Shown here in pieces: positions 1 to 8,239 of a stretch of 29,324 bases of DNA. The DNA is from an uncultured Bacteroidales bacterium (GTDB lineage: Bacteria; Bacteroidota; Bacteroidia; Bacteroidales; UBA932). The translations under genes were made by a program, and so were the position numbers. The notes below the pieces were generated by a model. The model ran no database searches, had not been told where the DNA came from, and saw nothing but the letters and a program-made list of their open reading frames with translations. Each line of letters starts with the position of its first letter. Within the stretch, counting starts at the first letter, position 1. The stretch spans positions 1-29,324 of the forward strand of contig CAKUYQ010000031.1 in the NCBI GenBank assembly GCA_934717185.1, read 5' to 3'.

Positions 1-21
1 ACCTCTCTTACAAAGAGAGGT
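1..21. repeat. Perfect hairpin before the first gene
   Basis: A 9-base arm (ACCTCTCTT, 1-9) pairs perfectly with 13-21 around a 3-base loop. It ends 19 bases before the ATG at 41. No T-run follows, so a simple terminator is unlikely; it may be a 5'-UTR hairpin or the end of a longer structure cut by the window edge. Confidence 0.5.
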
Positions 22-40
22 AACCTGTTCCCAAAAAATT

Positions 41-661
41 ATGAGCACCAAGAAGTATTGCATAGCGCTTGTTCTTTCGCTGTTTTTTGTACCATTTGCG
101 CATTCTCAAGAGACACAATGGGGGCGTAAACTGCATCTTAAGACAAATGCTTTAGGTTTGGGAATGGGTATTGCCAATGCAGCCGTAGAGATTGATATTG
201 CAAATCATTGGTCGTTTACATTACCGGTATATTATTCAGCCTGGGATTATTTTAGCACCACCGTTAAGTTTAGAACATTTTCCGTTCAACCCGAATTTCG
301 TTATTGGGTATTGGAGAAAAATGATGGGTTCTTTACGGGTGCCCATTTGGGATATTCATACTACAATTTTGCTTTTGACGGCAGCTACAGATACCAAGAT
401 CATAACAGAGAAACCCCGGCTATTGGAGGTGGCGTGAGTATAGGCTACAGATTGCCTGTAAGCAGGAATAACCGTTGGAGATTTGAATTTTCAATTGGTG
501 CTGGTGTGTATCCTCTACACTATGACAAATTCTACAATGATAAAGATACTAAATCCGGTTTGATGATAGAGAGCGTTAAGAAGACCTATTGGGGAGTTGA
601 TCAAGCCGCGGTGTCACTCCTGTATACATTTGATTTAAAGAGAAAAGGGGGCAGACGATGA
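41..661 (+). CDS. DUF3575 family outer-membrane protein
   Basis: This 206-residue protein has a clear signal peptide (lysines at 4-5, hydrophobic core about 8-20, likely cleavage near Ser22-Gln23). The rest alternates short beta strands rich in Tyr, Phe and Trp, such as FRTFSVQPEFRYWV and AHLGYSYYNFAFDGSYRY, and ends in a beta strand with a basic tail. This is the pattern of the DUF3575 family, small predicted beta-barrel proteins of Bacteroidota usually coded beside fimbrillin and lipoprotein genes. Its stop overlaps the next start by four bases, so it is co-transcribed and probably co-translated with the following lipoprotein. A role in assembling or anchoring surface fimbria-like material is inferred from context only; no enzyme motif is seen. 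Confidence 0.85.
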   Translation: MSTKKYCIALVLSLFFVPFAHSQETQWGRKLHLKTNALGLGMGIANAAVEIDIANHWSFTLPVYYSAWDYFSTTVKFRTFSVQPEFRYWVLEKNDGFFTGAHLGYSYYNFAFDGSYRYQDHNRETPAIGGGVSIGYRLPVSRNNRWRFEFSIGAGVYPLHYDKFYNDKDTKSGLMIESVKKTYWGVDQAAVSLLYTFDLKRKGGRR

Positions 662-1719
662 GCAGGGTACTATATATTATAATGTGTATACATTTACTGC
701 TGTTATCTGCTTGTGATGTTCATGAATGGCCGGAGAAACCGGAGTTTGTAAAGCTGCATCTTAGGCTCAATTATGAAACGGATATGACAGAATGGTTCCA
801 CATTTATAGTGGTAAGACTATAACCGAGCAGGGATTGGGCAGAACTTATGATAACCGGCAAGAATATGGTGAAATACGCTATGTTATTCGCACATATCCC
901 GTATCTGATAAACAACGTGCAATGCAGGATTACACTCAAGAGTTTGTATTCACAAAGGATATTGCTGCAGGATACAATCACCAAATTACCTTAGATATTC
1001 TGCCGGGTAACTATAATATTAAAATATGGTCAGATATAGTTGAAAAAGACGGCGATACCCATTTTTATGACGCTGATAATTTTGCAGAGATAGAGTTACA
1101 GGGGGAACATAAAGGTAATACCAACTATAGAGACGCCTTTAGAGGTACAGGAGATGTTTCACTTGTTGCAGATATTGTGGAGCGTCTGCCGGACACACTT
1201 GATATTACAATGCAACGCCCACTTGCAAAGTTTGAATTCATCACGAATGATGTGGAGAAATTCATAGATAAGGAGGCCACGCGCATAGCCTCTAAAACCG
1301 ATAATGCGGCAGGAGAACCAAAAGATGGAATATCTGCCGGAACTGTAAATATTGAGGATTACAAGGTGGTGTTCTACTATGTTGGGTTTATGCCCGATAC
1401 CTACAGCATGAATACAGACAAACCTGTTGATTCCTCTACAGGGGTACTGTTTGAATCTACATTAAAGAAACTAAAGGATTCAGAAGCTACTATGGGTTTT
1501 GATTATGTCTTTGTCAACGGTAAGAGATCTGCCGTAACGGTTAGGGTTGGTATTTATGATAGTGAGGGTACACAACTCTCCTTAACGGAACCGATAGATG
1601 TTCCGCTAAAACGGAGCCATCACACCATACTGAGAGGTATGTTCCTAATGTCAAATGCCGCAGGAGGGGTGACAATTGATCCCGGTTATGATGGAGACTA
1701 TAACCTTATTTTTCCGTAA
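658..1719 (+). CDS. Surface lipoprotein of a fimbrillin-type operon
   Basis: A 353-residue lipoprotein precursor: the hydrophobic segment ends in a lipobox, LLSAC, with Cys19 as the lipidated residue. The mature part starts CDVHEWPE and is mostly beta-strand, with no catalytic motif. A segment near residues 180-190 (DITMQRPLAKFEF) resembles the line found in fimbrillin/Mfa2-like Bacteroidota proteins, and the next gene has a similar line (VTLKRPFAQINV). I take it for a member of the fimbrillin-associated lipoprotein families (DUF5119, DUF6562 or FimB/Mfa2-like) but cannot fix which. It overlaps the upstream DUF3575 gene by four bases and lies 43 bases before the next lipoprotein gene. It is probably a minor or anchor subunit of a cell-surface structure. 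Confidence 0.7.
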   Translation: MSRVLYIIMCIHLLLLSACDVHEWPEKPEFVKLHLRLNYETDMTEWFHIYSGKTITEQGLGRTYDNRQEYGEIRYVIRTYPVSDKQRAMQDYTQEFVFTKDIAAGYNHQITLDILPGNYNIKIWSDIVEKDGDTHFYDADNFAEIELQGEHKGNTNYRDAFRGTGDVSLVADIVERLPDTLDITMQRPLAKFEFITNDVEKFIDKEATRIASKTDNAAGEPKDGISAGTVNIEDYKVVFYYVGFMPDTYSMNTDKPVDSSTGVLFESTLKKLKDSEATMGFDYVFVNGKRSAVTVRVGIYDSEGTQLSLTEPIDVPLKRSHHTILRGMFLMSNAAGGVTIDPGYDGDYNLIFP

Positions 1720-1762
1720 AAAAATAAAACATACTATTGTATAACAATAAAAAATTTTAACA

Positions 1763-4255
1763 ATGAACATTAAATTATCTATGGGAGTGTTCTTGGCAGC
1801 AGGGATGTTGTTGGCAACATCATGCTCAAAGAACGAATCGGAGATTGTCCGGTCTAAAGATGAGTCAAAGGTGACTTTCTCCCTTGGCCTTGAAGGTGGC
1901 ATTGGTACACGTGCCATAAGCGACGGTACAGAAGCCAAAAAATTGATTTATGCTGTTTATAATGCAAATGGCGAACTAATTCAAACAATTGCCAACGCAG
2001 ATGTTAACGGCCAGGTTGTTAACAATTCTGCCTTTAGCAGCGGACTTACAGAGAATGTTTCCATCTCTTTGGCAAAGGGGCAGCAATACACAGTTGCATT
2101 TTGGGCACAAAACCCTGCTTGTACTGCATATAACACCAATGACTTGAAAAATGTTACCGTAAGTTATAATGGCGTAAATAACGATGAAAGCCGCGATGCA
2201 TTCTTTAGATCAGAGACATTTACTGTTACCTCAGATGCAGAGATAGATGTTACGCTAAAACGTCCGTTTGCACAGATTAATGTTGGAGTTACAGAGGAAG
2301 ACTGGGATAATGCCAAAGCGGCCGGAGTTGAGATAGAGAGTTCTGCTGTTGTAATTAAAAATGCAGCAACTTCTATCAATCTGCTTGATGGCAGCGTATC
2401 CGGAGAGACAGAGGTCTCTTACGGTTTTGCAGCTATCCCTGCAAAATTTGCAACGCCTGAAGATTTGAGTGTTACTGTGGGCAACACAAACGTTGTTTAC
2501 AAGTGGCTCTCTATGTGCTATATTTTAGTAAATGACGAGAATGGCGGAAGCAATAAAGCAACATTGGAGAGCGACGGCTTGCAGTTCACATTCAAACCTG
2601 CTTCAGGAAGCGAAATTGTTTTTGACGAGGGTTTGAACAGTGTCCCTGTACAGCGCAATTGGAGAACCAATATTCTTGGTAAACTTCTAACAGGCGAGAT
2701 TAGTTTTAACATAACAATTGATCCTATATACTCAGGTGAATATAACTCTCCTGACTTCCGGCCTGTAGCAGAGGGTGTAAGCTATGATGAGGCAACCTCT
2801 ACATTCTTCTTGTCATCTAAGGCCGGCCTTACATGGTTTGCAGAGCAGACAAATACTCTCGGCTCTACATACGGTAATTTTACCGGAAAAACCGTAAAAC
2901 TTACTACAAATGTAGATTTAAGCGGTGAGACATGGACCCCTATAGGTACTAAGGTTCCTTTCTGTGGAACATTTGACGGTGGTAATAATACCATAAGTAA
3001 TCTTACAGTAAATGTAACCGATGATAATAGTGCAGCCGGTCTGTTTGCCACTGCTTTGGGAACCGTTAAGAATGTAAAGCTTTCTAATGTAGATATTAAA
3101 GGTCACTATAAAGCAGCTGCAGTTGTTGGAGATGCTATGTGTTCATTAATAGAGAATTGTCATGTAGATGGTGGTTCTGTAACCTCAACACCAAACAGTG
3201 TAAAAGACAATGCCAATCATGTTGGCGGTATTGCCGGTTATCTTTCAGCAGAGCCAAATGCTTGGGTTAAAAACTGTTCTGTTAAGAATCTTACCGTTAC
3301 TGCTTACCGTAATGTTGGCGGTATTGTAGGTTCTGCAATGCTGGCAGCCGTTGTATCCGGTAATTCAATAGATAATGTAAAGGTTATTGCAAACCAGCTT
3401 GTTGATTATATTGAGCCTGCTAAAGCAGACGATCCGGGTAAAGTTGTTGGTAGAGACGGCGGTTCTGCCACAATAGAGAACAATACTGTTAACAACGTAA
3501 CAGTTACAAGACAGTACATTAAAGCCGGTGAAGCGTATGTAGGAACAGACGAAGGTATTTCTTATGCCATAAACGAGGGCGTTAACACAATTAACCTTAA
3601 TAACGGTACCTATATTATTCCCGACCAAGCAAAGAATAAGACCTTGACCTTTGTAGGTACCGGTAACCCAAGCGATACTAAAATTGGCGTTCAAGACGAT
3701 GGCAGCTATGAGGGATGCGATTATTCACTGGATGGTGCTACCGTAACATTTGAGAATGTAAGCATTAACACTAACTCTCAGACATATACAGGTTATGCAA
3801 GATGTAGCGGTACTTACAAAAATTGTGTAATCAATGGTACATATACCTTATATGGTGACAGTGTCTTTGAAAACTGTACTTTTAATGTATCAGATAACTT
3901 TTACAATATTTGGACATGGGGCGCAAAGGAGATGAAATTCTCTGGTTGTACATTCAATTCAGACGGCAAGGCTTTATTGCTTTATCAAGAGGGGACAAAT
4001 ACCGTTAATTTAACTGTAGAGAATTGTGTGTTTAATGATAAAGGCGGTTTGACCGATAAAAAAGCTGCCATTGAGATTGGTGATGCCCCTTATGAGGCAA
4101 CACCAACATATAACGTAACTATCTCTAAAACTGTAGTTAACGGTTATGAAATCAATGACGAAGGAATAAATACAGGTACAACTCTTTGGGGCAACAAAAA
4201 CTCAATGCCTGCAGAGAGATTGAATGTAACTGTAGACGGTGTGAATGTTTACTAA
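1763..4255 (+). CDS. Fimbrillin-like lipoprotein with C-terminal beta-helix
   Basis: An 830-residue lipoprotein precursor (lipobox LATSC, Cys21). Residues about 40-335 look like a fimbrillin-type domain (DUF6562-like), with the line VTLKRPFAQINV and the close SFNITIDPIYSGEY shared in style with the preceding gene. Residues about 345-600 hold GLUG-like repeats (GTFDGGNNTISNL, AAGLFATALGTVKNV, GGIAGYL, GGIVGSA), which form short beta-helix turns. Residues about 600-820 hold a second right-handed beta-helix with asparagine and cysteine ladders (ENCTFN, SGCTFN, ENCVFN). It is the last gene of the operon and is followed by a strong terminator. It is probably a large surface-displayed adhesin or filament tip; substrate unknown. 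The fusion of a fimbrillin-like domain to two beta-helix regions makes it much longer than ordinary fimbrillins. Confidence 0.75.
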   Translation: MNIKLSMGVFLAAGMLLATSCSKNESEIVRSKDESKVTFSLGLEGGIGTRAISDGTEAKKLIYAVYNANGELIQTIANADVNGQVVNNSAFSSGLTENVSISLAKGQQYTVAFWAQNPACTAYNTNDLKNVTVSYNGVNNDESRDAFFRSETFTVTSDAEIDVTLKRPFAQINVGVTEEDWDNAKAAGVEIESSAVVIKNAATSINLLDGSVSGETEVSYGFAAIPAKFATPEDLSVTVGNTNVVYKWLSMCYILVNDENGGSNKATLESDGLQFTFKPASGSEIVFDEGLNSVPVQRNWRTNILGKLLTGEISFNITIDPIYSGEYNSPDFRPVAEGVSYDEATSTFFLSSKAGLTWFAEQTNTLGSTYGNFTGKTVKLTTNVDLSGETWTPIGTKVPFCGTFDGGNNTISNLTVNVTDDNSAAGLFATALGTVKNVKLSNVDIKGHYKAAAVVGDAMCSLIENCHVDGGSVTSTPNSVKDNANHVGGIAGYLSAEPNAWVKNCSVKNLTVTAYRNVGGIVGSAMLAAVVSGNSIDNVKVIANQLVDYIEPAKADDPGKVVGRDGGSATIENNTVNNVTVTRQYIKAGEAYVGTDEGISYAINEGVNTINLNNGTYIIPDQAKNKTLTFVGTGNPSDTKIGVQDDGSYEGCDYSLDGATVTFENVSINTNSQTYTGYARCSGTYKNCVINGTYTLYGDSVFENCTFNVSDNFYNIWTWGAKEMKFSGCTFNSDGKALLLYQEGTNTVNLTVENCVFNDKGGLTDKKAAIEIGDAPYEATPTYNVTISKTVVNGYEINDEGINTGTTLWGNKNSMPAERLNVTVDGVNVY

Positions 4256-4286
4256 ACTCTTACAACAGGAAATATTGCTGTTGATT

Positions 4287-4319
4287 CTGCGCTCTTCATA
4301 CCGAAGGGCGCAGTTTTTT
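4287..4319 (+). terminator. Rho-independent terminator of the surface operon
   Basis: An 11-base stem (CTGCGCTCTTC, 4287-4297, with 4303-4313; one G-U pair) has a 5-base loop and is followed by six T residues (4314-4319). It lies 32 bases after the stop of the 830-residue lipoprotein gene. Confidence 0.9.
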
Positions 4320-4370
4320 ACTTACTTAAAGATTACCAAGTTTTTTTAAGGTTACTAAATTAATATGTGG

Positions 4371-4378
4371 TACATTTG
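4371..4378 (+). promoter_or_regulatory. Bacteroides-type -7 box for the HAD gene
   Basis: TACATTTG matches the Bacteroidota consensus TAnnTTTG and is followed by GC. It sits 29 bases before the ATG at 4407 and downstream of the terminator at 4287-4319. No clear -33 TTTG is seen; a T-run lies in that region. Confidence 0.6.
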
Positions 4379-4406
4379 CGGCCTGTTATGATTGTGTCTT
4401 TATTTT

Positions 4407-5111
4407 ATGAATAAAAATTTTGATTACATTGCATTTGATGCAGATGATACATTGTGGGAGAATGAATTGTATTACAGACAGTTTGAGGATTATCTGTGTG
4501 AACTTCTAAAAAACCAGATGCCGGCTGATAGTGTCTCTGCCCGTCTGTTTGAAAACGAGATGAAGAATATGCCTATCTATGGTTACGGACTAAAAAGTGT
4601 AATGCTAAGCATGATTGAAACGGCTTCGCAGATCGCCGGCCGGCAGGAGTCCTTAAGTTTGGCAGGTAAGATAATAGAAAGAGGGCAGGCCATAATGAAC
4701 CAAGACATTGCTTTGTTGTCGGGAGTAAAAAAAGTATTGGATACTTTAAAAAGCAGATACAAACTTGTTCTTGCTACAAAGGGAGATCTTTTAGATCAAA
4801 GCAACAAGATTGAAAGATCCGGATTAAAAGATTATTTCTGCCATATAGAGATAATGAACGAGAAAGATGAGCGGAATTACAGGTTGCTTTTGAGCAAATT
4901 GAATTGTTCTCCGGACAGATTTATAATGATTGGAAATTCTCTTAAATCAGACATTATTCCGGTTTTGAAGATTGGGGGCTTTGCAGCACATATTCCACAT
5001 GAATATATGTGGCAGCATGAGGTTACAGATGAGAAAATTGCTTCAGAAAGGTTTATAAAGCTTAATGCCTTGACAGATATTTTAAAGCCATCCTTTTTGG
5101 CTTCTATATAA
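4407..5111 (+). CDS. HAD-superfamily hydrolase (phosphatase)
   Basis: A 234-residue cytoplasmic HAD hydrolase. Motif I is FDADDTLWENE, with nucleophile Asp11 and acid/base Asp13; motif II is the Thr of LATKGD; motif IV is the acidic cluster of GNSLKSDI. Between motifs I and II lies a helical cap, as in C1-cap members such as YjjG/pyrimidine 5'-nucleotidase-like or phosphoglycolate-phosphatase-like enzymes. The substrate cannot be read from sequence. I start at the ATG at 4407: an in-frame TTG five codons upstream (4392) is possible but adds nothing typical and lies only 14 bases from the -7 box. The gene stands alone between a terminator and a convergent gene. Confidence 0.85.
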   Translation: MNKNFDYIAFDADDTLWENELYYRQFEDYLCELLKNQMPADSVSARLFENEMKNMPIYGYGLKSVMLSMIETASQIAGRQESLSLAGKIIERGQAIMNQDIALLSGVKKVLDTLKSRYKLVLATKGDLLDQSNKIERSGLKDYFCHIEIMNEKDERNYRLLLSKLNCSPDRFIMIGNSLKSDIIPVLKIGGFAAHIPHEYMWQHEVTDEKIASERFIKLNALTDILKPSFLASI

Positions 5112-5145
5112 AATAGAATAAATGCCTTGCTGTTTATAAAAATCT

Positions 5146-5910
5146 CTAAAGCATTGCAGCAATCTTTTCTAACCAGAATTTATCTGTATTGTCAAAGGTA
5201 TTGAGTTTGTCGCTATCTATATCCAAAACTGCAACAACCTTATTATTACGGATTACAGGAACAACTATCTCAGACTTTGACGCACTGCTGCAGGCAATAT
5301 GCCCCGGGAAATCATCAACATTTGCTACTATGACAGTTGCCTCATTCTGCCATGCTGTACCGCATACACCTCTTCCTTTCTTTATTCTTGTACAAGCCAA
5401 CGGCCCTTGGAATGGTCCCAAGACAAGTTCATTATCTATAACCCTGTAAAACCCCACCCACCAGAATTTAAATGTATCTTTAATGCAGGCAGCTACATTG
5501 GCCATATTTGCAATGGCATCACATTCCCCTTCAACAATAGACTTTATCTGAGGAAGAAGATTGGCATACAACTCCTCCTTATTGTTACCCTTAACTATTA
5601 AATTTTCAGACATATTTTTTATATTAAACTTAATGATTAAATCCTCTTTTTTTGTTGGTGTGGCGGCACTTTTTAATGAGGACTTTATAACCCAAATAAA
5701 TAATACCAAACTCAACAAAACTACTATCCCCACAGCAGTGTTACTAATAAGTAGATGTTGCAAAGCTGTAAATACCCTTTCAAAAAAAGTTACAATATCT
5801 CCAAACTTGCAAAATAACAGATATACAAATGTAATGAGACCAATAAAAACCAAAGAGATAATAATTGGCTCGTCTTTAAAAATATCTTTTAACGCTTTTA
5901 GAAATTTCAT
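5146..5910 (-). CDS. GAF-domain free methionine-(R)-sulfoxide reductase with membrane-anchored N-terminus
   Basis: Residues about 100-254 form a complete GAF domain of the fRMsr type, which reduces free methionine-(R)-sulfoxide using thioredoxin. The substrate-pocket segment FWWVGFYRV and the three conserved cysteines are present (Cys173 in GPLACTRI, Cys183 in GVCGTAW, Cys207 in HIACSSASKSEIVVP). The family is normally about 155-165 residues and soluble. Here about 99 extra residues precede it in frame, with two hydrophobic segments (about 17-34 and 60-77). Met100 (codon 5611-5613) begins MSENLIVKG, the usual start of the soluble enzyme, so internal initiation there is a real alternative. The gene is monocistronic and convergent with the HAD gene. 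Enzyme identity is secure; use of the long start is not. Confidence 0.85.
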   Translation of the reverse strand: MKFLKALKDIFKDEPIIISLVFIGLITFVYLLFCKFGDIVTFFERVFTALQHLLISNTAVGIVVLLSLVLFIWVIKSSLKSAATPTKKEDLIIKFNIKNMSENLIVKGNNKEELYANLLPQIKSIVEGECDAIANMANVAACIKDTFKFWWVGFYRVIDNELVLGPFQGPLACTRIKKGRGVCGTAWQNEATVIVANVDDFPGHIACSSASKSEIVVPVIRNNKVVAVLDIDSDKLNTFDNTDKFWLEKIAAML

Positions 5911-5955
5911 CCTATCAAATTATACTTGTATATTGTAACACATAAAAAACAGATG

Positions 5956-5963
5956 CAAAGATG
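5956..5963 (-). promoter_or_regulatory. Possible -7 box for the fRMsr gene
   Basis: On the minus strand this reads CATCTTTG, one base off TAnnTTTG, followed by CA. It lies about 46 bases upstream of the long start at 5910, which supports transcription of the extended reading frame. The identical octamer precedes the exonuclease gene. Confidence 0.4.
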
Positions 5964-5995
5964 ACAATTATCTTAATATTTAGAACTATAATTTT

Positions 5996-6003
5996 TAAAT
6001 TTG
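5996..6003 (+). promoter_or_regulatory. Possible -7 box for the phosphodiester glycosidase gene
   Basis: TAAATTTG fits TAnnTTTG. It implies a leader of about 100 bases before the ATG at 6111. The leader holds a perfect 6-base inverted repeat (CCATTT/AAATGG, 6021-6036, 4-base loop) that could be a hairpin or small operator. Confidence 0.45.
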
Positions 6004-6110
6004 TGCCACTTATATAGTGTCCATTTCTGAAAATGGTTTGACATATTAGAAGAGGTTAGACTAATTTTATTTACAATATTACTTAATAGGTTTACATATT
6101 ATTACATACA

Positions 6111-7001
6111 ATGTTAAAGAGAGTTTATTTAGCTGTTTTATTTTCGGTACTGTTCTTGCCTAATGCTTTTGCACAGAGCATTGAAGATTCGTTGGCGTTT
6201 GTAAATGCCAATTGGGATGTGAAAAAAATCTCTAAAGGAATTGTTTTAAAACAATATCACTTTATTGGGAATAATAAATTATTTGGTTCACCGCAATACA
6301 TATCCATCTTGGAGATTAATACAAAAAAGGCAAAAGGCCGCTTTGCCCTGGCAAATGATGAGGGTAAAATAACCCCTACAAGCAAGTTCGCAAAGGATAG
6401 CGGAGCTATAGTGGCCATGAACGGAACTTTTTATAATATGAAGCCACCATTCAATTGCGTATGTTACTTTAAAAAGAATGGTGTTAAAGCATTTGCAAAT
6501 ACAGAGAGCATGTCTCAGAGGGATAATGGAGCAGTCGCTATCTCAAAAAAGGGGAAGATAACTATTGAGCCTGCAGATCTCTCCAATCCGGGTGGAACTA
6601 TGCCGCAGAGTTGGGCCGATAGGATAGAGGCACCGTCTGTTATGTGTAGCGGTCCTGTTCTTATGATTAACGGAAAAGAGGCAATGCTCAGGGAGGACTC
6701 GTTTAATAAAAACAGACACCCTCGCAGTGCAGTTGCTATAGATGGGAATAAAGTGTATTTGGTTACAGTTGATGGCCGTTCTGCAGAATATGCTCAAGGG
6801 GTGAGCCTTTGGGAATTTGCTGCTATAATGAGATATATTGGTGTTACAGATGCCATTAATTTTGATGGTGGTGGCTCAACGACTCTTTATGCAGAGGGGG
6901 AGGGAGAAGACGGAATAGTTAATCATCCATCAGACAACAAACAGTTTGACAGATTGGGCGAGAGGCATGTTGTAAATGCCTTGCTGTTTATAAAGAAATA
7001 G
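6111..7001 (+). CDS. Secreted phosphodiester glycosidase (NAGPA/DUF2233 family)
   Basis: A 296-residue exported protein with a signal peptide (basic start, hydrophobic core about 6-18, likely cleavage after AFA, near residue 21). It carries the marks of the NAGPA family (PF09992), named after the enzyme that uncovers mannose-6-phosphate by removing N-acetylglucosamine from a phosphodiester: AMNGTFYNM, the HPRSAVAIDG segment, and the C-terminal INFDGGGSTTLY with Asp252 and the glycine run 253-255. Bacterial members act on glycan phosphodiesters outside the cytoplasm, and the signal peptide here agrees with a periplasmic or surface location. It is a lone gene with its own leader; no partner indicates its substrate. 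Confidence 0.88.
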   Translation: MLKRVYLAVLFSVLFLPNAFAQSIEDSLAFVNANWDVKKISKGIVLKQYHFIGNNKLFGSPQYISILEINTKKAKGRFALANDEGKITPTSKFAKDSGAIVAMNGTFYNMKPPFNCVCYFKKNGVKAFANTESMSQRDNGAVAISKKGKITIEPADLSNPGGTMPQSWADRIEAPSVMCSGPVLMINGKEAMLREDSFNKNRHPRSAVAIDGNKVYLVTVDGRSAEYAQGVSLWEFAAIMRYIGVTDAINFDGGGSTTLYAEGEGEDGIVNHPSDNKQFDRLGERHVVNALLFIKK

Positions 7002-7193
7002 TTTTCATTCATTTCCCGACAGTTGGTATGGTAGCTAAATCTAATATTGATTTTGAAAATCATGTATAGTTTATTAATTTTGTAACGACTGTAACCGTTA
7101 CGGTGGTTACTTAATTATTATTTTGAAATTAAAAATTTTGATAGTATGTAAAGAAAGGCATTAATATGTTGTAGTATTGTAAACAGTTGATAT
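7002..7193. other. Convergent intergenic region with inverted repeat
   Basis: This gap lies between two convergent genes. It contains GTAACC (7091-7096) pairing with GGTTAC (7105-7110) around an 8-base loop that itself holds another GTTAC copy. It may serve as a weak bidirectional terminator; there is no adjoining T-run. Nothing else is recognised. Confidence 0.35.
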
Positions 7194-7688
7194 TTACAGT
7201 AATTTTAAAGCTATCATGGCGCATGCTTCTGCATCTGCCAATGCATGATGGTGATTAGTCAGATTATATCCACAATATTCAGCAACAGTCTGTAATTGGT
7301 GATTTGGCAGTTCACCTTTGAGCTTACGTCTGGAAGCTCTGCATGTACAATAAAACTTATAGTTAGGATAATCCATATTATATGCTTTAAAAACAGCTTT
7401 TAGGCATCCTTCGTCAAACTGACTGTTGTGTGCAACCAAAGGCAGACCTTTAATTTTAGGCGCAAGTTCATTCCATACCTCGGGAAAACAGCGGGCATTA
7501 TCAACATCCTTGATCGTAAGCCCATGCACCCTTGTTGTCCAATAGGTGAAGAAATCCGGGGTAGGATAAATAAGACTGTAAAAACTGTCTGTGATTTCGC
7601 CATTCTTTACAACAACTATCCCTACACTGCACACACTGCTTGGATACTGATTGGCTGTCTCAAAATCTATTGCCGCAAAATTTTGCAT
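7194..7688 (-). CDS. DnaQ-like 3'-5' exonuclease (DEDDh)
   Basis: A 164-residue single-domain exonuclease of the RNase T/DnaQ fold. Exo I is FAAIDFETA (Asp8, Glu10), Exo II is LVAHNSQFD (Asp92), and Exo III is HHALADAEA (His147, Asp152), so all five DEDDh metal and catalytic residues are present. The size is that of stand-alone family members similar to the polymerase III epsilon proofreading domain, with no BRCT or UvrC-like extension. It would remove nucleotides from 3' ends of DNA or RNA; which one cannot be told. It is monocistronic, with a likely promoter at 7777-7784. Confidence 0.9.
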   Translation of the reverse strand: MQNFAAIDFETANQYPSSVCSVGIVVVKNGEITDSFYSLIYPTPDFFTYWTTRVHGLTIKDVDNARCFPEVWNELAPKIKGLPLVAHNSQFDEGCLKAVFKAYNMDYPNYKFYCTCRASRRKLKGELPNHQLQTVAEYCGYNLTNHHHALADAEACAMIALKLL

Positions 7689-7776
7689 CTCTACTTATTT
7701 TGTAAAATATGTTGCTATGTAATATCCCGCGCTGTCATTATCCATCTTTGAAGATATGTCTTATCGTTTGGGGTTG

Positions 7777-7784
7777 CAAAGATG
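7777..7784 (-). promoter_or_regulatory. Possible -7 box for the exonuclease gene
   Basis: On the minus strand this reads CATCTTTG followed by CA, the same octamer as before the fRMsr gene. It leaves a leader of about 80 bases before the ATG at 7688. Confidence 0.4.
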
Positions 7785-7905
7785 GCAAAAAAATTACGTA
7801 TCACAAGCGAGTGCTTAAAGGTTTGTGCAAGAGTATTATTTTTTGAGGCTTTAAAACTTTTTATCTACTCAGATAGTCCTATACTTTACAAAATAATATT
7901 ATAAC

Positions 7906-7996
7906 CCCATACGGGTATAATATAAAATATAATTATTATATTTGTACCCGAAAGGTGCTATTTTAACAACTTGTTAGTATAGTCTACCCGTACGGG
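7906..7996 (+). promoter_or_regulatory. hipBST promoter with three operator-like sites
   Basis: A textbook -7 box TATATTTG (7937-7944) lies between three related GC-rich sites in an otherwise AT-rich stretch. Site 1 is CCCATACGGG (7906-7915, followed by TA), site 2 the half-degenerate TACCCGAAAGG (7945-7955), and site 3 the perfect 10-base palindrome CCCGTACGGG (7987-7996, preceded by TA). Read in one orientation they share TACCCGTAYGGG. Their centres are about 40 bases apart, near four helical turns. Site 1 falls where the -33 box should be, site 2 at the transcription start, site 3 in the leader before the ATG at 8013. This fits cooperative autorepression by the HipB-like protein. Confidence 0.75.
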
Positions 7997-8012
7997 ATTA
8001 AATTTATATTAT

Positions 8013-8213
8013 ATGGATTTAGGGAAATATATTAGAGATAAACGAAAGAGGTTCAAACTTACGCAAATTGAACTGGCAGAGCGATCTGGAGTTGGTATTC
8101 GTTTTATAAGAGAGTTGGAAAGAGGTAAAAAAACAGTACAATTAGACAAAGTGAATCAAGTTTTAGCTCTTTTTGGAGAGGAACTCTATCCCCAAAAGAT
8201 TGAAATTATATAA
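8013..8213 (+). CDS. hipB: HipB-like antitoxin / autorepressor (XRE HTH)
   Basis: A 66-residue protein made almost wholly of one XRE-family helix-turn-helix (LGKYIRDKRKRFKLTQIELAERSGVGIRFIRELERGKKTV), then a short dimerisation tail. This matches the HipB/y4mF family of DNA-binding members of HipA-type toxin-antitoxin modules. It is the first gene of a three-gene operon with hipS-like and hipT-like genes and would bind the three sites at 7906-7996. In tripartite HipBST systems studied in E. coli the HTH protein strengthens neutralisation and the small HipS protein is the antitoxin; that division of labour is assumed here. Confidence 0.85.
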   Translation: MDLGKYIRDKRKRFKLTQIELAERSGVGIRFIRELERGKKTVQLDKVNQVLALFGEELYPQKIEII

Positions 8214-8239
8214 AAATTTACATTAGTAACTATGACAGC

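Noticed and set aside
1735..1749. Inverted repeat TATTGT-ATA-ACAATA between two surface-protein genes
   Set aside because: Six AT-rich pairs in an AT-rich gap are expected by chance; not enough for an operator or terminator call.
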